A DNA stretch of 64,000 nucleotides from Desulfarculaceae bacterium (GCA_020444545.1 JAHLKT010000002.1:712870-776869), one strand, 5' to 3'. Shown: positions 8,348 to 17,519, numbered from the stretch's first letter. The notes: generated by a model not told the origin, from the sequence alone. Translations and numbers: made by a program.

Positions 8348-9228
8348 GCGGCCAGCAAACGTCCGGGGGGTGGGGATGCCTGCCAGTCCAGGCGGCGGGT
8401 GCGGTCCAAGAGCAGGGCGTCCCCCTGCACCATCACCACGCAACCGGCGATAAGCTCGCGGCCGTGTAAGGCCTGGGCGCGCACCCGCGCCCCTTGTAGG
8501 GCTTGGGACCGTTGCGCCTCGCTTAGCCGCTCCACCCCAGTGGTTATGGCCTGCTCTCCCAAGCCGCACTCAGGATCGAGAGTAGAAGCGGGCGAGGTCC
8601 GAGCCGCGTCCTGGGCCAGGGCCGCGTTGCCCAGGGCGGTGGCAGCCGCATCGGCCAGGGCCGCGCTGGAGGCCCAGGCGGTGGCCAGGTCGGCAACGCC
8701 CGATGACAGGCTGCGCCCCTGCCACCCGCTGGTGGCCACGCCGCCCACGCCGTCCGAGGCGCTCAGGCGCAAACGGCCCAGCAATGATACGGGCTCCCCG
8801 TCATCAGCCGAAGTAGGCCGCAGGCCCACGCTGAGGCTCTGGCCCGGCCCCAGGCGCAGGGCCACGTCGCCGCCGTTGTTGACCACCACCTTGTCCGCGC
8901 CCAGGGCCAAGGCCGCATCGGCCACTTGGTCGGCCACCGCGCCGGCCACGGCGGCCAGAGGGGTCAGGTTCTGGTCCACCGCGCGGCAAGCATCCACCGC
9001 GCGGGCCACCACCTCGGGCAGGGGCCGTCCCTCGGGCAGGTCGCGCACCCGGCGGCGCATGTAGTCTTGAAAATCGGAAAGCACGGCCAGACAGCGCAGG
9101 GCCACCCGGGCCGCCTGGGCGGCCATCACCGGGCGGGGCTCGCCGCTGGCCCACGCGGATATGCTCAGGGTCATGGGGCCCCAGTCCACCAGGACCAGGT
9201 CGGGCCGGATTATTTGGACCGGTTCCAA
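8344..9228 (-). CDS. UPF0280 family protein (ApbE-related)
   Basis: About 294 residues. The core 'GPMTLSISAWASG', 'AAVAGAVADQVADAAL' and 'VVNNGGDVALRL' match the UPF0280 family, which is related to the FAD:protein FMN transferase ApbE. The open frame extends further upstream inside the reductase gene. I chose the TTG at 9228, behind 'aagga' and overlapping the reductase stop by 19 nt, because the upstream part does not look like protein; an internal start is possible. It is the last gene of the operon, directly after hnr. Because the E. barkeri Hnr carries covalent flavin, this protein is a candidate flavin-attachment factor; that is inference. Its stop overlaps the MocA-YqeC stop. Confidence 0.75.
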   Translation of the reverse strand: MEPVQIIRPDLVLVDWGPMTLSISAWASGEPRPVMAAQAARVALRCLAVLSDFQDYMRRRVRDLPEGRPLPEVVARAVDACRAVDQNLTPLAAVAGAVADQVADAALALGADKVVVNNGGDVALRLGPGQSLSVGLRPTSADDGEPVSLLGRLRLSASDGVGGVATSGWQGRSLSSGVADLATAWASSAALADAAATALGNAALAQDAARTSPASTLDPECGLGEQAITTGVERLSEAQRSQALQGARVRAQALHGRELIAGCVVMVQGDALLLDRTRRLDWQASPPPGRLLAA

Positions 9229-10733
9229 GGCACGGGTTCCTTGGCGTCGAATGGCTTGACCGCCTGCATGTGGCCGCCCATGGCCTCGTAGTCGCTCAGG
9301 CGCATGGTGTACTCCACCGGGGCCACCGTGGCCGGGGTGGGCACCCAAGTGAAGGCCCCGGGCATGACCCGTTCCACGTCCACGTAGAAGGTTATGCCCC
9401 CGCCGGGCAAGACGAACACCGGCGCGCCGCCGCAGGTGAGCACCGCCTGGGACGCGTGCACCGCCCGGGTCAGGCGCAATGGGTAGCGGGTGACGCCCGC
9501 GCGGGCCGAGCCGCCCGCCCCGCCCACGTACACCGCCGAAACGCGGCTCTCCTGGCAGGTCTCGGCGATTGCCGCCACCGCCGCGCTCGCCGCCTCGCTA
9601 AGCTCCATGGGCTGATACACCCCGTCGTCGCCCAGCACGAACATGGCCGCGTTCTGGCCGGTGGTCTCGGTGATGAGCAGGGTGGAGCCTGGCGCGGTTT
9701 TGCTGGTGTCCACCTTGGCCACTATGTCCAGGGGGTCTTCCAGGTCCGTGCCGCCCCAGCCCTTGCCGTGGGTGCCGAAGTAGCGCCCCGGAGTGGAGCG
9801 CGGGAAGCAGAGGTCCACCCCGCCGGGGGTGAGCCCCAGGCAGCGCCCGGCCGCGTGGTGGGTGAAAAGGCTGGTGATGTGGGCGTCCAGCACGATGACC
9901 TCGTCGGCCGCGTCCTTGAAGAAGGGCGCGAAGAGCCCGGCGCTGGCCGATCCGCAGCCAACCCGCATCTTCTCCACCCGCGCGCCGTCGATCACCGGCG
10001 GCGAGCCCACCTGCACCTCCAGCTTGGCCCCGCCCTTCACCTTGAGCTTTAGCGCCTCGCGGTTGGCTAAGGCCACCACCGCGCGGGCGGCCGCAAAGCC
10101 GTTCTTGCCGGTGAGCCGGTTGACCCCGCCGATGGCCAGCATCTTGGAGCCGTATTCCTCTGTCTCCACCATGCCCACGGTGCGGCCCTCGAACTTCACC
10201 TCCGCGCCCTCGGGCCCCACCTCAAGGTCGGTGTCGATCTTCAGCTTGAGTCCCGAGTAGGACAAGGGCACCTCGGTGACCACGGTCACCACCTCCACGC
10301 CCTCGCGCTGGTGGCTCATGATGTAGGGCGCGGGCACGTAGTCGGGATAGGTGCCCCCCGCGCCTATGGCGGTGATGGTGGGGCGCTCCAGGATGGCCTC
10401 CGGCTCCGGGCCGATGAGGTCGATGACCTCGGCCAGGGTGACCAGGGGGCGGGTGCGTTTCAGCTCGCCGTCCGCATAGGCGTAGCGGCCGCAGGCCCCG
10501 GTGAGGCCGGGAGCGATGGTGCAGCCCACGGGGCAGTGGTCGCAGACCAGCGCGCCGGGCGCGGCGGTCACCTCGTCGATCACCGCGCCCTGGGGGCAGA
10601 CCTTGAGGCAGGTGCGGCACTCCACGCAGGCGTCGTTGATGGCGGCTTTCTTGTCCACCAGGGCCACGGCGGCCACGGGGCAGTCGCGCACGCAGGTGCC
10701 GCAGCCGTTGCAGATTTCCCTATCGATCTTCAT
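9210..10733 (-). CDS. hnr: 6-hydroxynicotinate reductase-like Fe-S flavoprotein
   Basis: This 507-residue protein begins with two ferredoxin-type [4Fe-4S] motifs (C8/11/14/18 and C36/39/42/46). A third Cys group (C64, C67, C71, C81) could hold a [2Fe-2S] cluster. This is exactly the cluster inventory reported for E. barkeri 6-hydroxynicotinate reductase (two [4Fe-4S], one [2Fe-2S], covalent flavin). That enzyme reduces 6-hydroxynicotinate to 1,4,5,6-tetrahydro-6-oxonicotinate with ferredoxin. No classical SGAT flavinylation motif is visible; 'GAGGT' (124-128) is the nearest. The gene overlaps the molybdenum subunit by 14 nt and is followed by the UPF0280 gene. The family call comes from memory of the architecture and from context with enamidase, not from an alignment. 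Confidence 0.75.
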   Translation of the reverse strand: MKIDREICNGCGTCVRDCPVAAVALVDKKAAINDACVECRTCLKVCPQGAVIDEVTAAPGALVCDHCPVGCTIAPGLTGACGRYAYADGELKRTRPLVTLAEVIDLIGPEPEAILERPTITAIGAGGTYPDYVPAPYIMSHQREGVEVVTVVTEVPLSYSGLKLKIDTDLEVGPEGAEVKFEGRTVGMVETEEYGSKMLAIGGVNRLTGKNGFAAARAVVALANREALKLKVKGGAKLEVQVGSPPVIDGARVEKMRVGCGSASAGLFAPFFKDAADEVIVLDAHITSLFTHHAAGRCLGLTPGGVDLCFPRSTPGRYFGTHGKGWGGTDLEDPLDIVAKVDTSKTAPGSTLLITETTGQNAAMFVLGDDGVYQPMELSEAASAAVAAIAETCQESRVSAVYVGGAGGSARAGVTRYPLRLTRAVHASQAVLTCGGAPVFVLPGGGITFYVDVERVMPGAFTWVPTPATVAPVEYTMRLSDYEAMGGHMQAVKPFDAKEPVPWNRSK

Positions 10734-12966
10734 GATGCTTACCTCGGCTGCTCAGGGCCTCCATGACCCGCTCCAGGGACAGGGGCAGATGGTGCAGTGG
10801 GGTGCCCACCGCCTGGCTAACCGCCGAGGCCACCGCCGGGGCGGTGGGTATCAAGGCGGGCTCGCCCACCCCCTTGGCCCCGAAAGGCCCGGTAGGCTCG
10901 GGCTCCTCCACGATCAGCGGAGTGATGGCCGGGGCGTCTGCCGCGGTGGGGATGTGGTACTGCTGCAAGTTGCCTTCGCGGCCGGGGTGGTGCTCCTCCA
11001 TGAGGGCCATGCCCACGCCCATGACCACGCCGCCGCAGATCTGGCCCAGCACCGCGCGGGGGTTGATGGCCCGCCCCACGTCATGGGCCGCGGCCACTTC
11101 CTTGACCCGCACCATGCCGCTGGCTGGGTCCACCGCCACCTTGGCGCATTGGGCCGCGTAGGCGTAGGCCGCATAGGGGCGGCCCTGGCCGGTCTCCGGG
11201 TCCAGGGGGGTGAAGTTGGGGTCAAAGGCGCCCTCCCCCCGCGCCGCGCGGCCCAAATGGCGGGCCACCTCGGCGGGCTCCACGCTGCGTCCGTCGGCGG
11301 CCTGGAGCAGGCCGTCCTTTAGCTCAATCTCTAAATGGCGCTCGCCCAGCATCTCGCGGGCGCCCTCCACCAGGCTCATGACCAGGTTGTCGGCCGCGGC
11401 CAGGGCCGCGTTTCCCGAGATGTAGGTCTGGCGGCTGGCCGAGGTGGCTCCCGCGTTGGTGGTGCGCTTGGTGTCGCCCCGGCAGACCTTGACCCGGGCC
11501 GCGTCCAGGCCCAGGCGGCCGGCCGCGATCTGCTTGAGCGCCGTGTCGCTGCCTTGGCCGATGTCCGCCGCGCCGGTGAAGAGGGTAACGGTGTTGTCCG
11601 CGCCCCATTCCATCTGGGCGGTGGAAGGATTGGACACGCCGGTGTTGCCGATGCCGTAGAACATGGCTCCCAGGCCCACGCCGCCCAGGCCGTCACTATC
11701 GGCCAGCTCCTCGCGCCAGGCCTTGTAGATGGGCTCGATGCGCTCCAGGCAGGCCACCAGCCCCACCCCGGCATTGAGCTTCTGGCCGGTGCAGGTGCGC
11801 ATCCCCGCGCGCAGAGCGTTGATCTTGCGCATCTCCAACGGGTCAATCCCCAACTTGGCGGCCAGGGCGTCCATCTGGCCCTCGTGGGCCAGAGCCACCT
11901 GGGGGCAGCCGAAGCCGCGCATGGCGCCGTAGAAGCCGTTGTTGGTGTAGGCCATGCGGCAGGCCACGTCCACGTTGGGCACGTTGTAGGGACCGGTGGC
12001 GTGCACCGCCGCGCGCATGCACACGGCCAGGCCGTAAGAGGCAAAGGCTCCGGTGTCGCCCAGGATGCGCGCCTTGAGCGCGGTGAGGCGGCCCTGCTCG
12101 TCGGCTCCGGTGATGTAGTGCATTTGCAAGGGGTGGCGCTTGGCCGTGGCCAGGAAGGACTCCTCGCGGGTGAAGCGCATGCACACCGAGCGCACCAGAT
12201 GCCAGGCGGCCAGGGCCAAGAAAGGCTGCACCGAGAGGTCCAGCTTGCCGCCGAAGCCGCCGCCAGTCTCGGCCTGGATCACCCGTATCTTTTCCTCGGG
12301 CACGCCCAAAAAGCGGGCCAGGTCGGCCTGGTCGTAATGCGGGTTCTGGGTGCAGGCCTCGACCACCAGCTGGCCGTCCTGCCACCAGGCGCGGCCGCCC
12401 TCCACCTCCAGGGCGGCGTGCTCCAGTGGGCTGGTGGAATACACCGCCTCCACGGTAACCGCGCTGGCGGCCAGAGCCGCGTCCACGTCGCCCCGCTTGA
12501 TCAAGTTTTCCCGGAGCAGGTTGCCGCCGGGATGATCAGGATGCACCAGGGGCGCGCCGGGGGCCAGGGCCTCTTCGGGGTCAAAGACGCCGGGCAGCTT
12601 GGCCAGCTCCACCCGCACCGCGCGGGCCCCGGCCAGGGCCTGGGCGCGGGTGCTGGCCGCCACCAGGGCCACGGCCTGGCCCTTCTGGCGCACCGTGTCC
12701 ACGGCCAGAAACTCCTGGTCCCGGCTTACCGCGATGATGCCCAGGTCGTGCTGGCCGGGCACGTCGGCCGCGGTGAACACCCGCACCACCCCGGGCATGG
12801 CCAGGGCGGCGGCGGGGTCGATGTTCACGATGCGAGCCGGAGCCGCCTCCGCCCGCACGCAGGCCAGGTGCAGATCCTCGGATCGGCCCTGGTCCCAACC
12901 GAAACGGGTCTCCCCGCGCACCCGGGCGTAGACCCCGCTATGAGCCATGCTCTGCCCCACGCTCAT
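10720..12966 (-). CDS. Molybdenum hydroxylase, large molybdopterin-binding subunit (nicotinate dehydrogenase-like)
   Basis: This 748-residue catalytic subunit belongs to the xanthine dehydrogenase family. Visible motifs are 'TGGGFGGKLDLSVQPFLA', 'NNGFYGAMRGFGCPQVALA', 'FTGAADIGQGSDTALKQIA' and the C-terminal 'GAKGVGEPALIPTAPAVASA', whose Glu (about 702) is the family's catalytic base. Such enzymes hydroxylate N-heterocycles with water as oxygen donor. The start is the ATG at 12966, which overlaps the FAD-subunit stop as ATGA; upstream in-frame sequence is not protein-like. In E. barkeri nicotinate dehydrogenase this subunit is split into NdhL and NdhM; here it is one chain. Neighbouring hnr, enamidase and YqeC point to nicotinate or a similar N-heterocycle and to possible selenium dependence. 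Confidence 0.88.
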   Translation of the reverse strand: MSVGQSMAHSGVYARVRGETRFGWDQGRSEDLHLACVRAEAAPARIVNIDPAAALAMPGVVRVFTAADVPGQHDLGIIAVSRDQEFLAVDTVRQKGQAVALVAASTRAQALAGARAVRVELAKLPGVFDPEEALAPGAPLVHPDHPGGNLLRENLIKRGDVDAALAASAVTVEAVYSTSPLEHAALEVEGGRAWWQDGQLVVEACTQNPHYDQADLARFLGVPEEKIRVIQAETGGGFGGKLDLSVQPFLALAAWHLVRSVCMRFTREESFLATAKRHPLQMHYITGADEQGRLTALKARILGDTGAFASYGLAVCMRAAVHATGPYNVPNVDVACRMAYTNNGFYGAMRGFGCPQVALAHEGQMDALAAKLGIDPLEMRKINALRAGMRTCTGQKLNAGVGLVACLERIEPIYKAWREELADSDGLGGVGLGAMFYGIGNTGVSNPSTAQMEWGADNTVTLFTGAADIGQGSDTALKQIAAGRLGLDAARVKVCRGDTKRTTNAGATSASRQTYISGNAALAAADNLVMSLVEGAREMLGERHLEIELKDGLLQAADGRSVEPAEVARHLGRAARGEGAFDPNFTPLDPETGQGRPYAAYAYAAQCAKVAVDPASGMVRVKEVAAAHDVGRAINPRAVLGQICGGVVMGVGMALMEEHHPGREGNLQQYHIPTAADAPAITPLIVEEPEPTGPFGAKGVGEPALIPTAPAVASAVSQAVGTPLHHLPLSLERVMEALSSRGKHHEDR

Positions 12967-13823
12967 GACGCGGCCTCCAGACCGGACCAGGCCATGGACA
13001 GCGCCTGGGCGGTGCAGCGGGTGATGGCCGGGACCTTGTAGTCGGCCGAAGAACGCCAACCGCACACGTCGGTGAAGTGGCTGGCCGCGATCTCGCCGGC
13101 GTGTTGCCACAAATCCGGTCCCGGCTGGCCGGCGTGCAAAAGATTCTCCACGTCGATCATGCGGTGGGGGCTGGGGAAGCAGGAGCCCAGCACCACACGG
13201 GGGTCTTCCAGGCTGCGGTCCAGGGCCACGGCCAGGTTGAGCCGGGCCACGGCCACCTCGTGACGGCGCCCCACCTTTAGGAAGGCCTGGCCGTCCGGGT
13301 CGGGCGGCAGGGCCAGGCGGAAGCCCAGGATGATCTCGTCCTCGGCCAGGGTGGTCTGGTTGGGCGCGGTGATCAGCTCGTGCAAGGGGCAGAAGCGCTG
13401 TCCCCGGGGAGAGGCGATCTCCGCGCTGGCCTCCAGGGCGGTCAGGGCAGTTAGCCCGTCGGCCGCGGGCGAGGCGTTGGCCACGTTGCCGCCGATGGTG
13501 GCCGTACTGCGCACCTGCACCGAGCCCACCGAGGCGGCGGCCCTGGCCAGCAGGGGCAGGCGCCGGGCCACGGCCGGGTTGCTCTCCAAAAAGCGAAAGG
13601 TGAGGCCCGCGCCAAGATAGGGCTCGTCGCCGTCCAGGCGGATGCGTTGCAGCTCGGGCAAACGGGTGAGGTCCACCAGAGTGGCGGGCAGGTCTCCGCC
13701 TTGCAGGCGGGCCTTGCGCAGGGCCACCATCAGGTCGGTGCCCCCGGCCAGAGACTTGGCGTCACCCCGGCTCAGCGCTTCCAGGGCCTCGTCCAGCGAG
13801 GCGGGCTGGACAAAGCGGCTCAT
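12963..13823 (-). CDS. Molybdenum hydroxylase, FAD-binding subunit
   Basis: This 286-residue medium subunit belongs to the xanthine dehydrogenase/CO dehydrogenase family. The FAD-binding motifs 'SLAGGTDLMVALR' (about 31-43) and 'RSTATIGGNVANASPAADG' (about 110-128) are intact, and a CO-dehydrogenase flavoprotein C-terminal domain follows. Its ATG at 13823 overlaps the stop of the 2Fe-2S subunit (ATGA), and its own stop overlaps the start of the large subunit in the same way. This shows tight translational coupling of the three subunits. It passes electrons from the Fe-S subunit to an acceptor, NAD(P)+ or ferredoxin. Confidence 0.92.
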   Translation of the reverse strand: MSRFVQPASLDEALEALSRGDAKSLAGGTDLMVALRKARLQGGDLPATLVDLTRLPELQRIRLDGDEPYLGAGLTFRFLESNPAVARRLPLLARAAASVGSVQVRSTATIGGNVANASPAADGLTALTALEASAEIASPRGQRFCPLHELITAPNQTTLAEDEIILGFRLALPPDPDGQAFLKVGRRHEVAVARLNLAVALDRSLEDPRVVLGSCFPSPHRMIDVENLLHAGQPGPDLWQHAGEIAASHFTDVCGWRSSADYKVPAITRCTAQALSMAWSGLEAAS

Positions 13824-14302
13824 GATTCGCCGCCCTCCCCCCGCATGTGCTTGGCCCCCCGGCGCACCGCGCGCACGATGTCGTGGTACCCGGTGCAGCG
13901 GCACAGGTTGCCCGACAGGGCGCGGCGAATCTCGGGGTCGGCGGGGTCGGGGTTGTGGCTTACCAAATCAAGGGAAGAGAGGATCATGCCGGGGGTGCAA
14001 AAGCCGCACTGCACCGCGCCGGTCTCCACGAAGGCCTCCTGCATGGGGTGCAGCTCGCCGCCCCGGGCCAGGCCCTCCACCGTGGTGATCTCGCGTCCGG
14101 CGGCCTGCCGGGCGGCGGTTAGGCAGGAGTTGACCGCCTCGCCGTCGATGAGCACGGTGCAGGCTCCGCACTCGCCCACCCCGCAGCCCTCCTTGACGCC
14201 CAGCATCTCCAGGCGCTCGCGCAGGACCTCCAAAAGGGTGGCTTCGCCGGGGACATCCTCCAGGCTTACCGGGGAACCGTTGAGAGTGAACTCGAGGGGC
14301 AT
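13820..14302 (-). CDS. Molybdenum hydroxylase, 2x[2Fe-2S] subunit
   Basis: This 160-residue small subunit carries both cluster motifs of the family: plant-ferredoxin-like C40-x4-C45-x2-C48-x11-C60 ('GCGVGECGACTV') and the helical C99-x2-C102 ... C134-x1-C136 ('CGFCTPGM', 'GNLCRCTGYH'). Length and spacing are typical. It is the first enzyme gene after the TRAP genes in the operon and carries electrons from the molybdenum site to the FAD subunit. Confidence 0.95.
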   Translation of the reverse strand: MPLEFTLNGSPVSLEDVPGEATLLEVLRERLEMLGVKEGCGVGECGACTVLIDGEAVNSCLTAARQAAGREITTVEGLARGGELHPMQEAFVETGAVQCGFCTPGMILSSLDLVSHNPDPADPEIRRALSGNLCRCTGYHDIVRAVRRGAKHMRGEGGES

Positions 14303-14315
14303 AGCCAGATTCCCG

Positions 14316-15626
14316 TCACCGGTTCATCATGCCCGGCAAAAGAGTGGCAATGCCGGGGATGACCGTGATCAAGAAGGCCACGAAGAAAATGGCCAACAGG
14401 AAGGGCGCGACACCCTTGAAAATCGTTTCCAGCTTGGTGCTGGGGTCCACGCCCGCCACGGTGAAGATGTTCAACCCCATGGGCGGCGTTATGAGCCCCG
14501 CCTCCATCATCAGCACCGCGATGACCCCGAACCAGATGGGGTCGAAATGCAGGGCGGTGATGATGGGGTAGATCACCGGCAGGGTGAGCACCATCATGGA
14601 GATGGCGTCCAGGAAGCAGCCCAGGAAAAGGTAGATCAGGATGATCACCGTGTGGATCAGGTAGGGCGAGACCTCCAGGCCGGTGGCCCAGGTGGCCACC
14701 TGGGTGGGGATGGTGGACAGGGCCAGGAAATAGGAGAACACGTTGGCGCCCGCCACCAAAAACAGCACCATCACCGAGATGCGCACCGACTCGAACAGGG
14801 CGCTGATCAGCACCTGCCAGCTAAGGCGTCTTTTCACCAGGGCCACCAGGAACAGCACCGTGGCGCCCACCGCGCCGGCCTCGGTGGGGGTGAAAAAGCC
14901 CGCGTAGATGCCGCCCATGACGATGAAGAACAGGGCCAGCGGCTCCCACACGCCCCTGAGGGAAGCGAACTTGTCGGCCCAGCTAACCCGCTCCGGGCTG
15001 GCCGGGGCGGCCGCGGGGATCAACTTCACCCAGGCGACCACTATGCCCACGTAGGCGAAGGCGAGCAAAAACCCCGGCATGATGCCCGCCACCAGGAGCT
15101 TGCCGATGGACTGCTCGGTGAGCATTCCATAGACCACGAAACCGATGCTGGGCGGAATGAGAAAGCCCAGGGTGCCGCCCGCGGCCACCGCGCCGGTGGC
15201 CAGGCTGGCGCGGTAGTTGAAGCGCTTCATTTCCGGCAGGGCCACGGTGCCCATGGTGGCCGCGGTGGCCACCGAGGAGCCCGACACCGCCGCGAAACCG
15301 CCGCAGGCGCCGATGGTGGCGATGGCCAGGCCGCCGGGCAAGCGGCGCATCCATTTGTCGAAGGTGCCGTAAAGCTCGCTGGTGATGCCCGAGCTGGAGG
15401 CGAAGCCGCCCATGACGATGAACAAGGGGATCACCGTGTAGGGATAGAAGGAGGCCACCTCCCACACCGTGCTGGCCAGCTTGGGCAGCGCGGCGTCCAT
15501 GGAAGCCAGGTAGCTGATGCCGGAGAAGCCTACCAGCATCAGGGCGAAGGCGATGGGCATACCTAGGAACAGGAGGACGAATACGGCGATGGTGCCGAGA
15601 ACTCCTACGGTGATGGGATCCAACAT
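14316..15626 (-). CDS. dctM: TRAP transporter large permease subunit DctM
   Basis: This 436-residue integral membrane protein has about 12 hydrophobic segments. Typical DctM motifs are 'FLGMPIAFALMLVGF' at the N-terminus, 'ATGAVAAGGTLGFLIPPSI', 'FFTPTEAGAVGA' and 'MEAGLITPPMGLNIF'. It catalyses ion-coupled uptake of an organic anion. Its ATG overlaps the dctQ stop by one base (TAATG). The molybdenum hydroxylase genes start 14 nt downstream, so substrate import and first oxidation are probably on one transcript. Nicotinate would fit, but the substrate is inferred from context alone. Confidence 0.93.
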   Translation of the reverse strand: MLDPITVGVLGTIAVFVLLFLGMPIAFALMLVGFSGISYLASMDAALPKLASTVWEVASFYPYTVIPLFIVMGGFASSSGITSELYGTFDKWMRRLPGGLAIATIGACGGFAAVSGSSVATAATMGTVALPEMKRFNYRASLATGAVAAGGTLGFLIPPSIGFVVYGMLTEQSIGKLLVAGIMPGFLLAFAYVGIVVAWVKLIPAAAPASPERVSWADKFASLRGVWEPLALFFIVMGGIYAGFFTPTEAGAVGATVLFLVALVKRRLSWQVLISALFESVRISVMVLFLVAGANVFSYFLALSTIPTQVATWATGLEVSPYLIHTVIILIYLFLGCFLDAISMMVLTLPVIYPIITALHFDPIWFGVIAVLMMEAGLITPPMGLNIFTVAGVDPSTKLETIFKGVAPFLLAIFFVAFLITVIPGIATLLPGMMNR

Positions 15627-16114
15627 TAGTTACCTGCCAACTCGCGCACGGTGTCCACCAGATCGAAGATCAGCTCCAGGCAGAGGAAGAGCGCTCCCAC
15701 GGCCACCAGCATCCGGAAGGGAGCCTGGGGCACGCGCAGCATGTCCGAGACGGACACCTCTTCCATGGCCACCGCGTAGCCTTGCCAACAGAGCATGGCG
15801 ATGATGAAGATGCTCAGGAGATTGGTTAATAGGTCGAGGCTCAGGGAGACCTTTTTGGGCAGGCGGTCGGTGAACATGGTCACCCGCACGTGGCCCTTTG
15901 CCTGTTGGGTGTAGGCCAGACCCAACAGGATGAACACCGAGAGCATGTAGGAGGACATTTCCAGGGTGCCGGGGATGGGCCGGGACCAAACGCCCCGGCC
16001 CACCACCTCGGCAGCCGTCCATAACATCATGGGGATGAGCAGGAACATGCCCACATAGGTCAACCCGCGAGTTACCTTTTGAATGAAGGCCTTGGTTTTT
16101 TCGTACGCTTCCAT
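15626..16114 (-). CDS. dctQ: TRAP transporter small permease subunit DctQ
   Basis: This 162-residue protein has four transmembrane helices and the family segments 'VGRGVWSRPIPGTLEMSSYML' (broken here as VGRGVW and PIPGTLEMSSYM) and 'KGHVRVTMFTDRLP'. It forms the membrane complex with DctM. It lies between dctP and dctM in the usual order, with a 38-nt gap to dctP and a one-base overlap with dctM. Confidence 0.92.
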   Translation of the reverse strand: MEAYEKTKAFIQKVTRGLTYVGMFLLIPMMLWTAAEVVGRGVWSRPIPGTLEMSSYMLSVFILLGLAYTQQAKGHVRVTMFTDRLPKKVSLSLDLLTNLLSIFIIAMLCWQGYAVAMEEVSVSDMLRVPQAPFRMLVAVGALFLCLELIFDLVDTVRELAGN

Positions 16115-16152
16115 GGGTGCTCCCGGGTTCGGGGCCTGCGCCTGCTAGATGT

Positions 16153-17226
16153 TTACTTCTTCTTCTCGGTATTCCACTCGGGCGGGAAGGCCACGCAAGT
16201 GGAACCGGCCTGCTGGACCGCCTGGTTGTACATCATCACCGCTTCCTTGGCGGGCTTGCCTTGCTTCTCCAGCTCGGCCACCCACTGGCGGGTAACCTCC
16301 TGGAAGCGGGCGAACCAACGCTGCTCCTCCTTGGGAGGCAGGTCGTAGACCTTCACGCCCTTGGCCTTGATCTCCTTCATCATCTTGGCATAGGTCTTTT
16401 TGTCCAGACCGTGGGTGTGGGCGAAGGGGTTGCCCACCACCTCCATGATGATGGCCTGCAGGTCCTTGGGAGTGCGCTTCCAGGACTTCTCGTTCATGAT
16501 CACGCCCTCGGACACGCAGCCGAAGGTCGCCTTGACGCCGTACTTGGCCACTTCATAGAGCTTGAAGGCCAGCACCAGCGGAGGACAGGTGACCAGACCG
16601 TCGATGGTGCCGGTCTCCATGGCCAGGTACACGTCGCCCAGGGGCATGAACACGGGCTGGGCGCCCAGGGACTTGATGTAGTTGGTCTGCATGCCGCCGG
16701 GGGTGCGGATCTTGAGGCCCTTCAGGTCCTCCAGGGTGTGCACCGGCTTGGTGGTCCACAGGAAGGCCTGGATGCAGCCGTTGAGTTCCAGCACCTTGAC
16801 GCCCTTGAACTCCTTCTCCAGGGCCTTCTTGTAAACCTGGTTGCCGATGTCGGTGGCCAGGTCCTTGCCGTCGACCCAGGCGGCCATGGAGAGCACGTCG
16901 GTCATGGGGAAGCGGCCGGGGGTCCAGGTGGCGGTGAAGTAGCCCATGTCCGACAGGCCGTTTTTCACGATGTCGAAGTGCTCGGGGCCCTTGCCCAGGG
17001 CGCCGCCGGCATAGAGGGTGTAGGTGATGCGGCCGTCGCTGCGCTTCTTGAGCTCCTCCAGCATGGGAATCCACACCGTCTTGACCTCGCGGCTCATGGG
17101 CGGATGCCAGGTGGAGAATTTCAGGTGAATGCTTTTCTTCTCATCGGCCGCCTTGGCGTTGGTTACGCCGGCGAAGCAAATAAGCAACGCCGCCATAAAG
17201 CTGAGCAGCCACGCAAATTTTTTCAT
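16153..17226 (-). CDS. dctP: TRAP transporter periplasmic solute-binding protein DctP
   Basis: This 357-residue exported protein has a Sec signal (MKKFAWLL...CFAGVTNAKA, cleavage near residue 27). The mature part shows the DctP fold motifs 'LKGLKIRTPGGMQTNYIKSL', with the conserved Arg that binds the ligand carboxylate, and 'GDVYLAMETGTIDGLVTC'. Carboxylate recognition by that Arg suits nicotinate, but the ligand is not decided by sequence. An excellent ribosome site (ggaggg) precedes the ATG. The gene is first in the catabolic operon and its promoter carries a palindromic operator. Confidence 0.93.
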   Translation of the reverse strand: MKKFAWLLSFMAALLICFAGVTNAKAADEKKSIHLKFSTWHPPMSREVKTVWIPMLEELKKRSDGRITYTLYAGGALGKGPEHFDIVKNGLSDMGYFTATWTPGRFPMTDVLSMAAWVDGKDLATDIGNQVYKKALEKEFKGVKVLELNGCIQAFLWTTKPVHTLEDLKGLKIRTPGGMQTNYIKSLGAQPVFMPLGDVYLAMETGTIDGLVTCPPLVLAFKLYEVAKYGVKATFGCVSEGVIMNEKSWKRTPKDLQAIIMEVVGNPFAHTHGLDKKTYAKMMKEIKAKGVKVYDLPPKEEQRWFARFQEVTRQWVAELEKQGKPAKEAVMMYNQAVQQAGSTCVAFPPEWNTEKKK

Positions 17227-17427
17227 GAATCGAGCCCTCCTTCAGTGAGTTTCATTGGTGACGCGCCTAATCCCGCGCCCCGTGAGGCGCGCGCCGGGAG
17301 GCGCGAAAAAATAGCCAACCGGAAGCTATTCAGTTTATTCTCCACCCCTCGATACATCCTGGCGTCTACTCCCTAGTGTATTCGCCAAAGGCTTGCGCCC
17401 AGGTGTAAATTAATATTTACTTTATTG

Positions 17428-17444
17428 TTTAAATATAATTTAAA
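17428..17444. promoter_or_regulatory. 17-bp palindromic operator over the dctP promoter
   Basis: A perfect palindrome, minus-strand TTTAAAT-TAT-ATTTAAA, covers the -10 box of the dctP promoter. A copy with one change (A to G at position 5) sits at 18944-18960 in front of the XRE-cupin regulator. Shared sites at both transcription units make this the likely binding site of that regulator; the position over -10 suggests repression. Confidence 0.65.
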
Positions 17445-17459
17445 TTGGTTTCCCGTCAA
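17432..17459 (-). promoter_or_regulatory. Sigma70-type promoter of the TRAP/hydroxylase operon
   Basis: On the minus strand, TTGACG (17459-17454) and TATATT (17437-17432) are 16 nt apart in an AT-rich stretch about 200 nt upstream of dctP. The rest of 17227-17519 holds no gene. The long AT-poor leader from here to dctP has no riboswitch that I can recognise. Confidence 0.6.
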
Positions 17460-17519
17460 GTTTTTTGAATTCATTCCTAATATTGACCTATATAAACCAG
17501 GCATTAAGGCGTCCCTACC

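Noticed and set aside
9229-9348. Longer N-terminus of the UPF0280 protein
   Set aside because: The 40 extra residues are His/Gly/Arg-rich and overlap hnr coding sequence; the TTG at 9228 with 'aagga' fits better.
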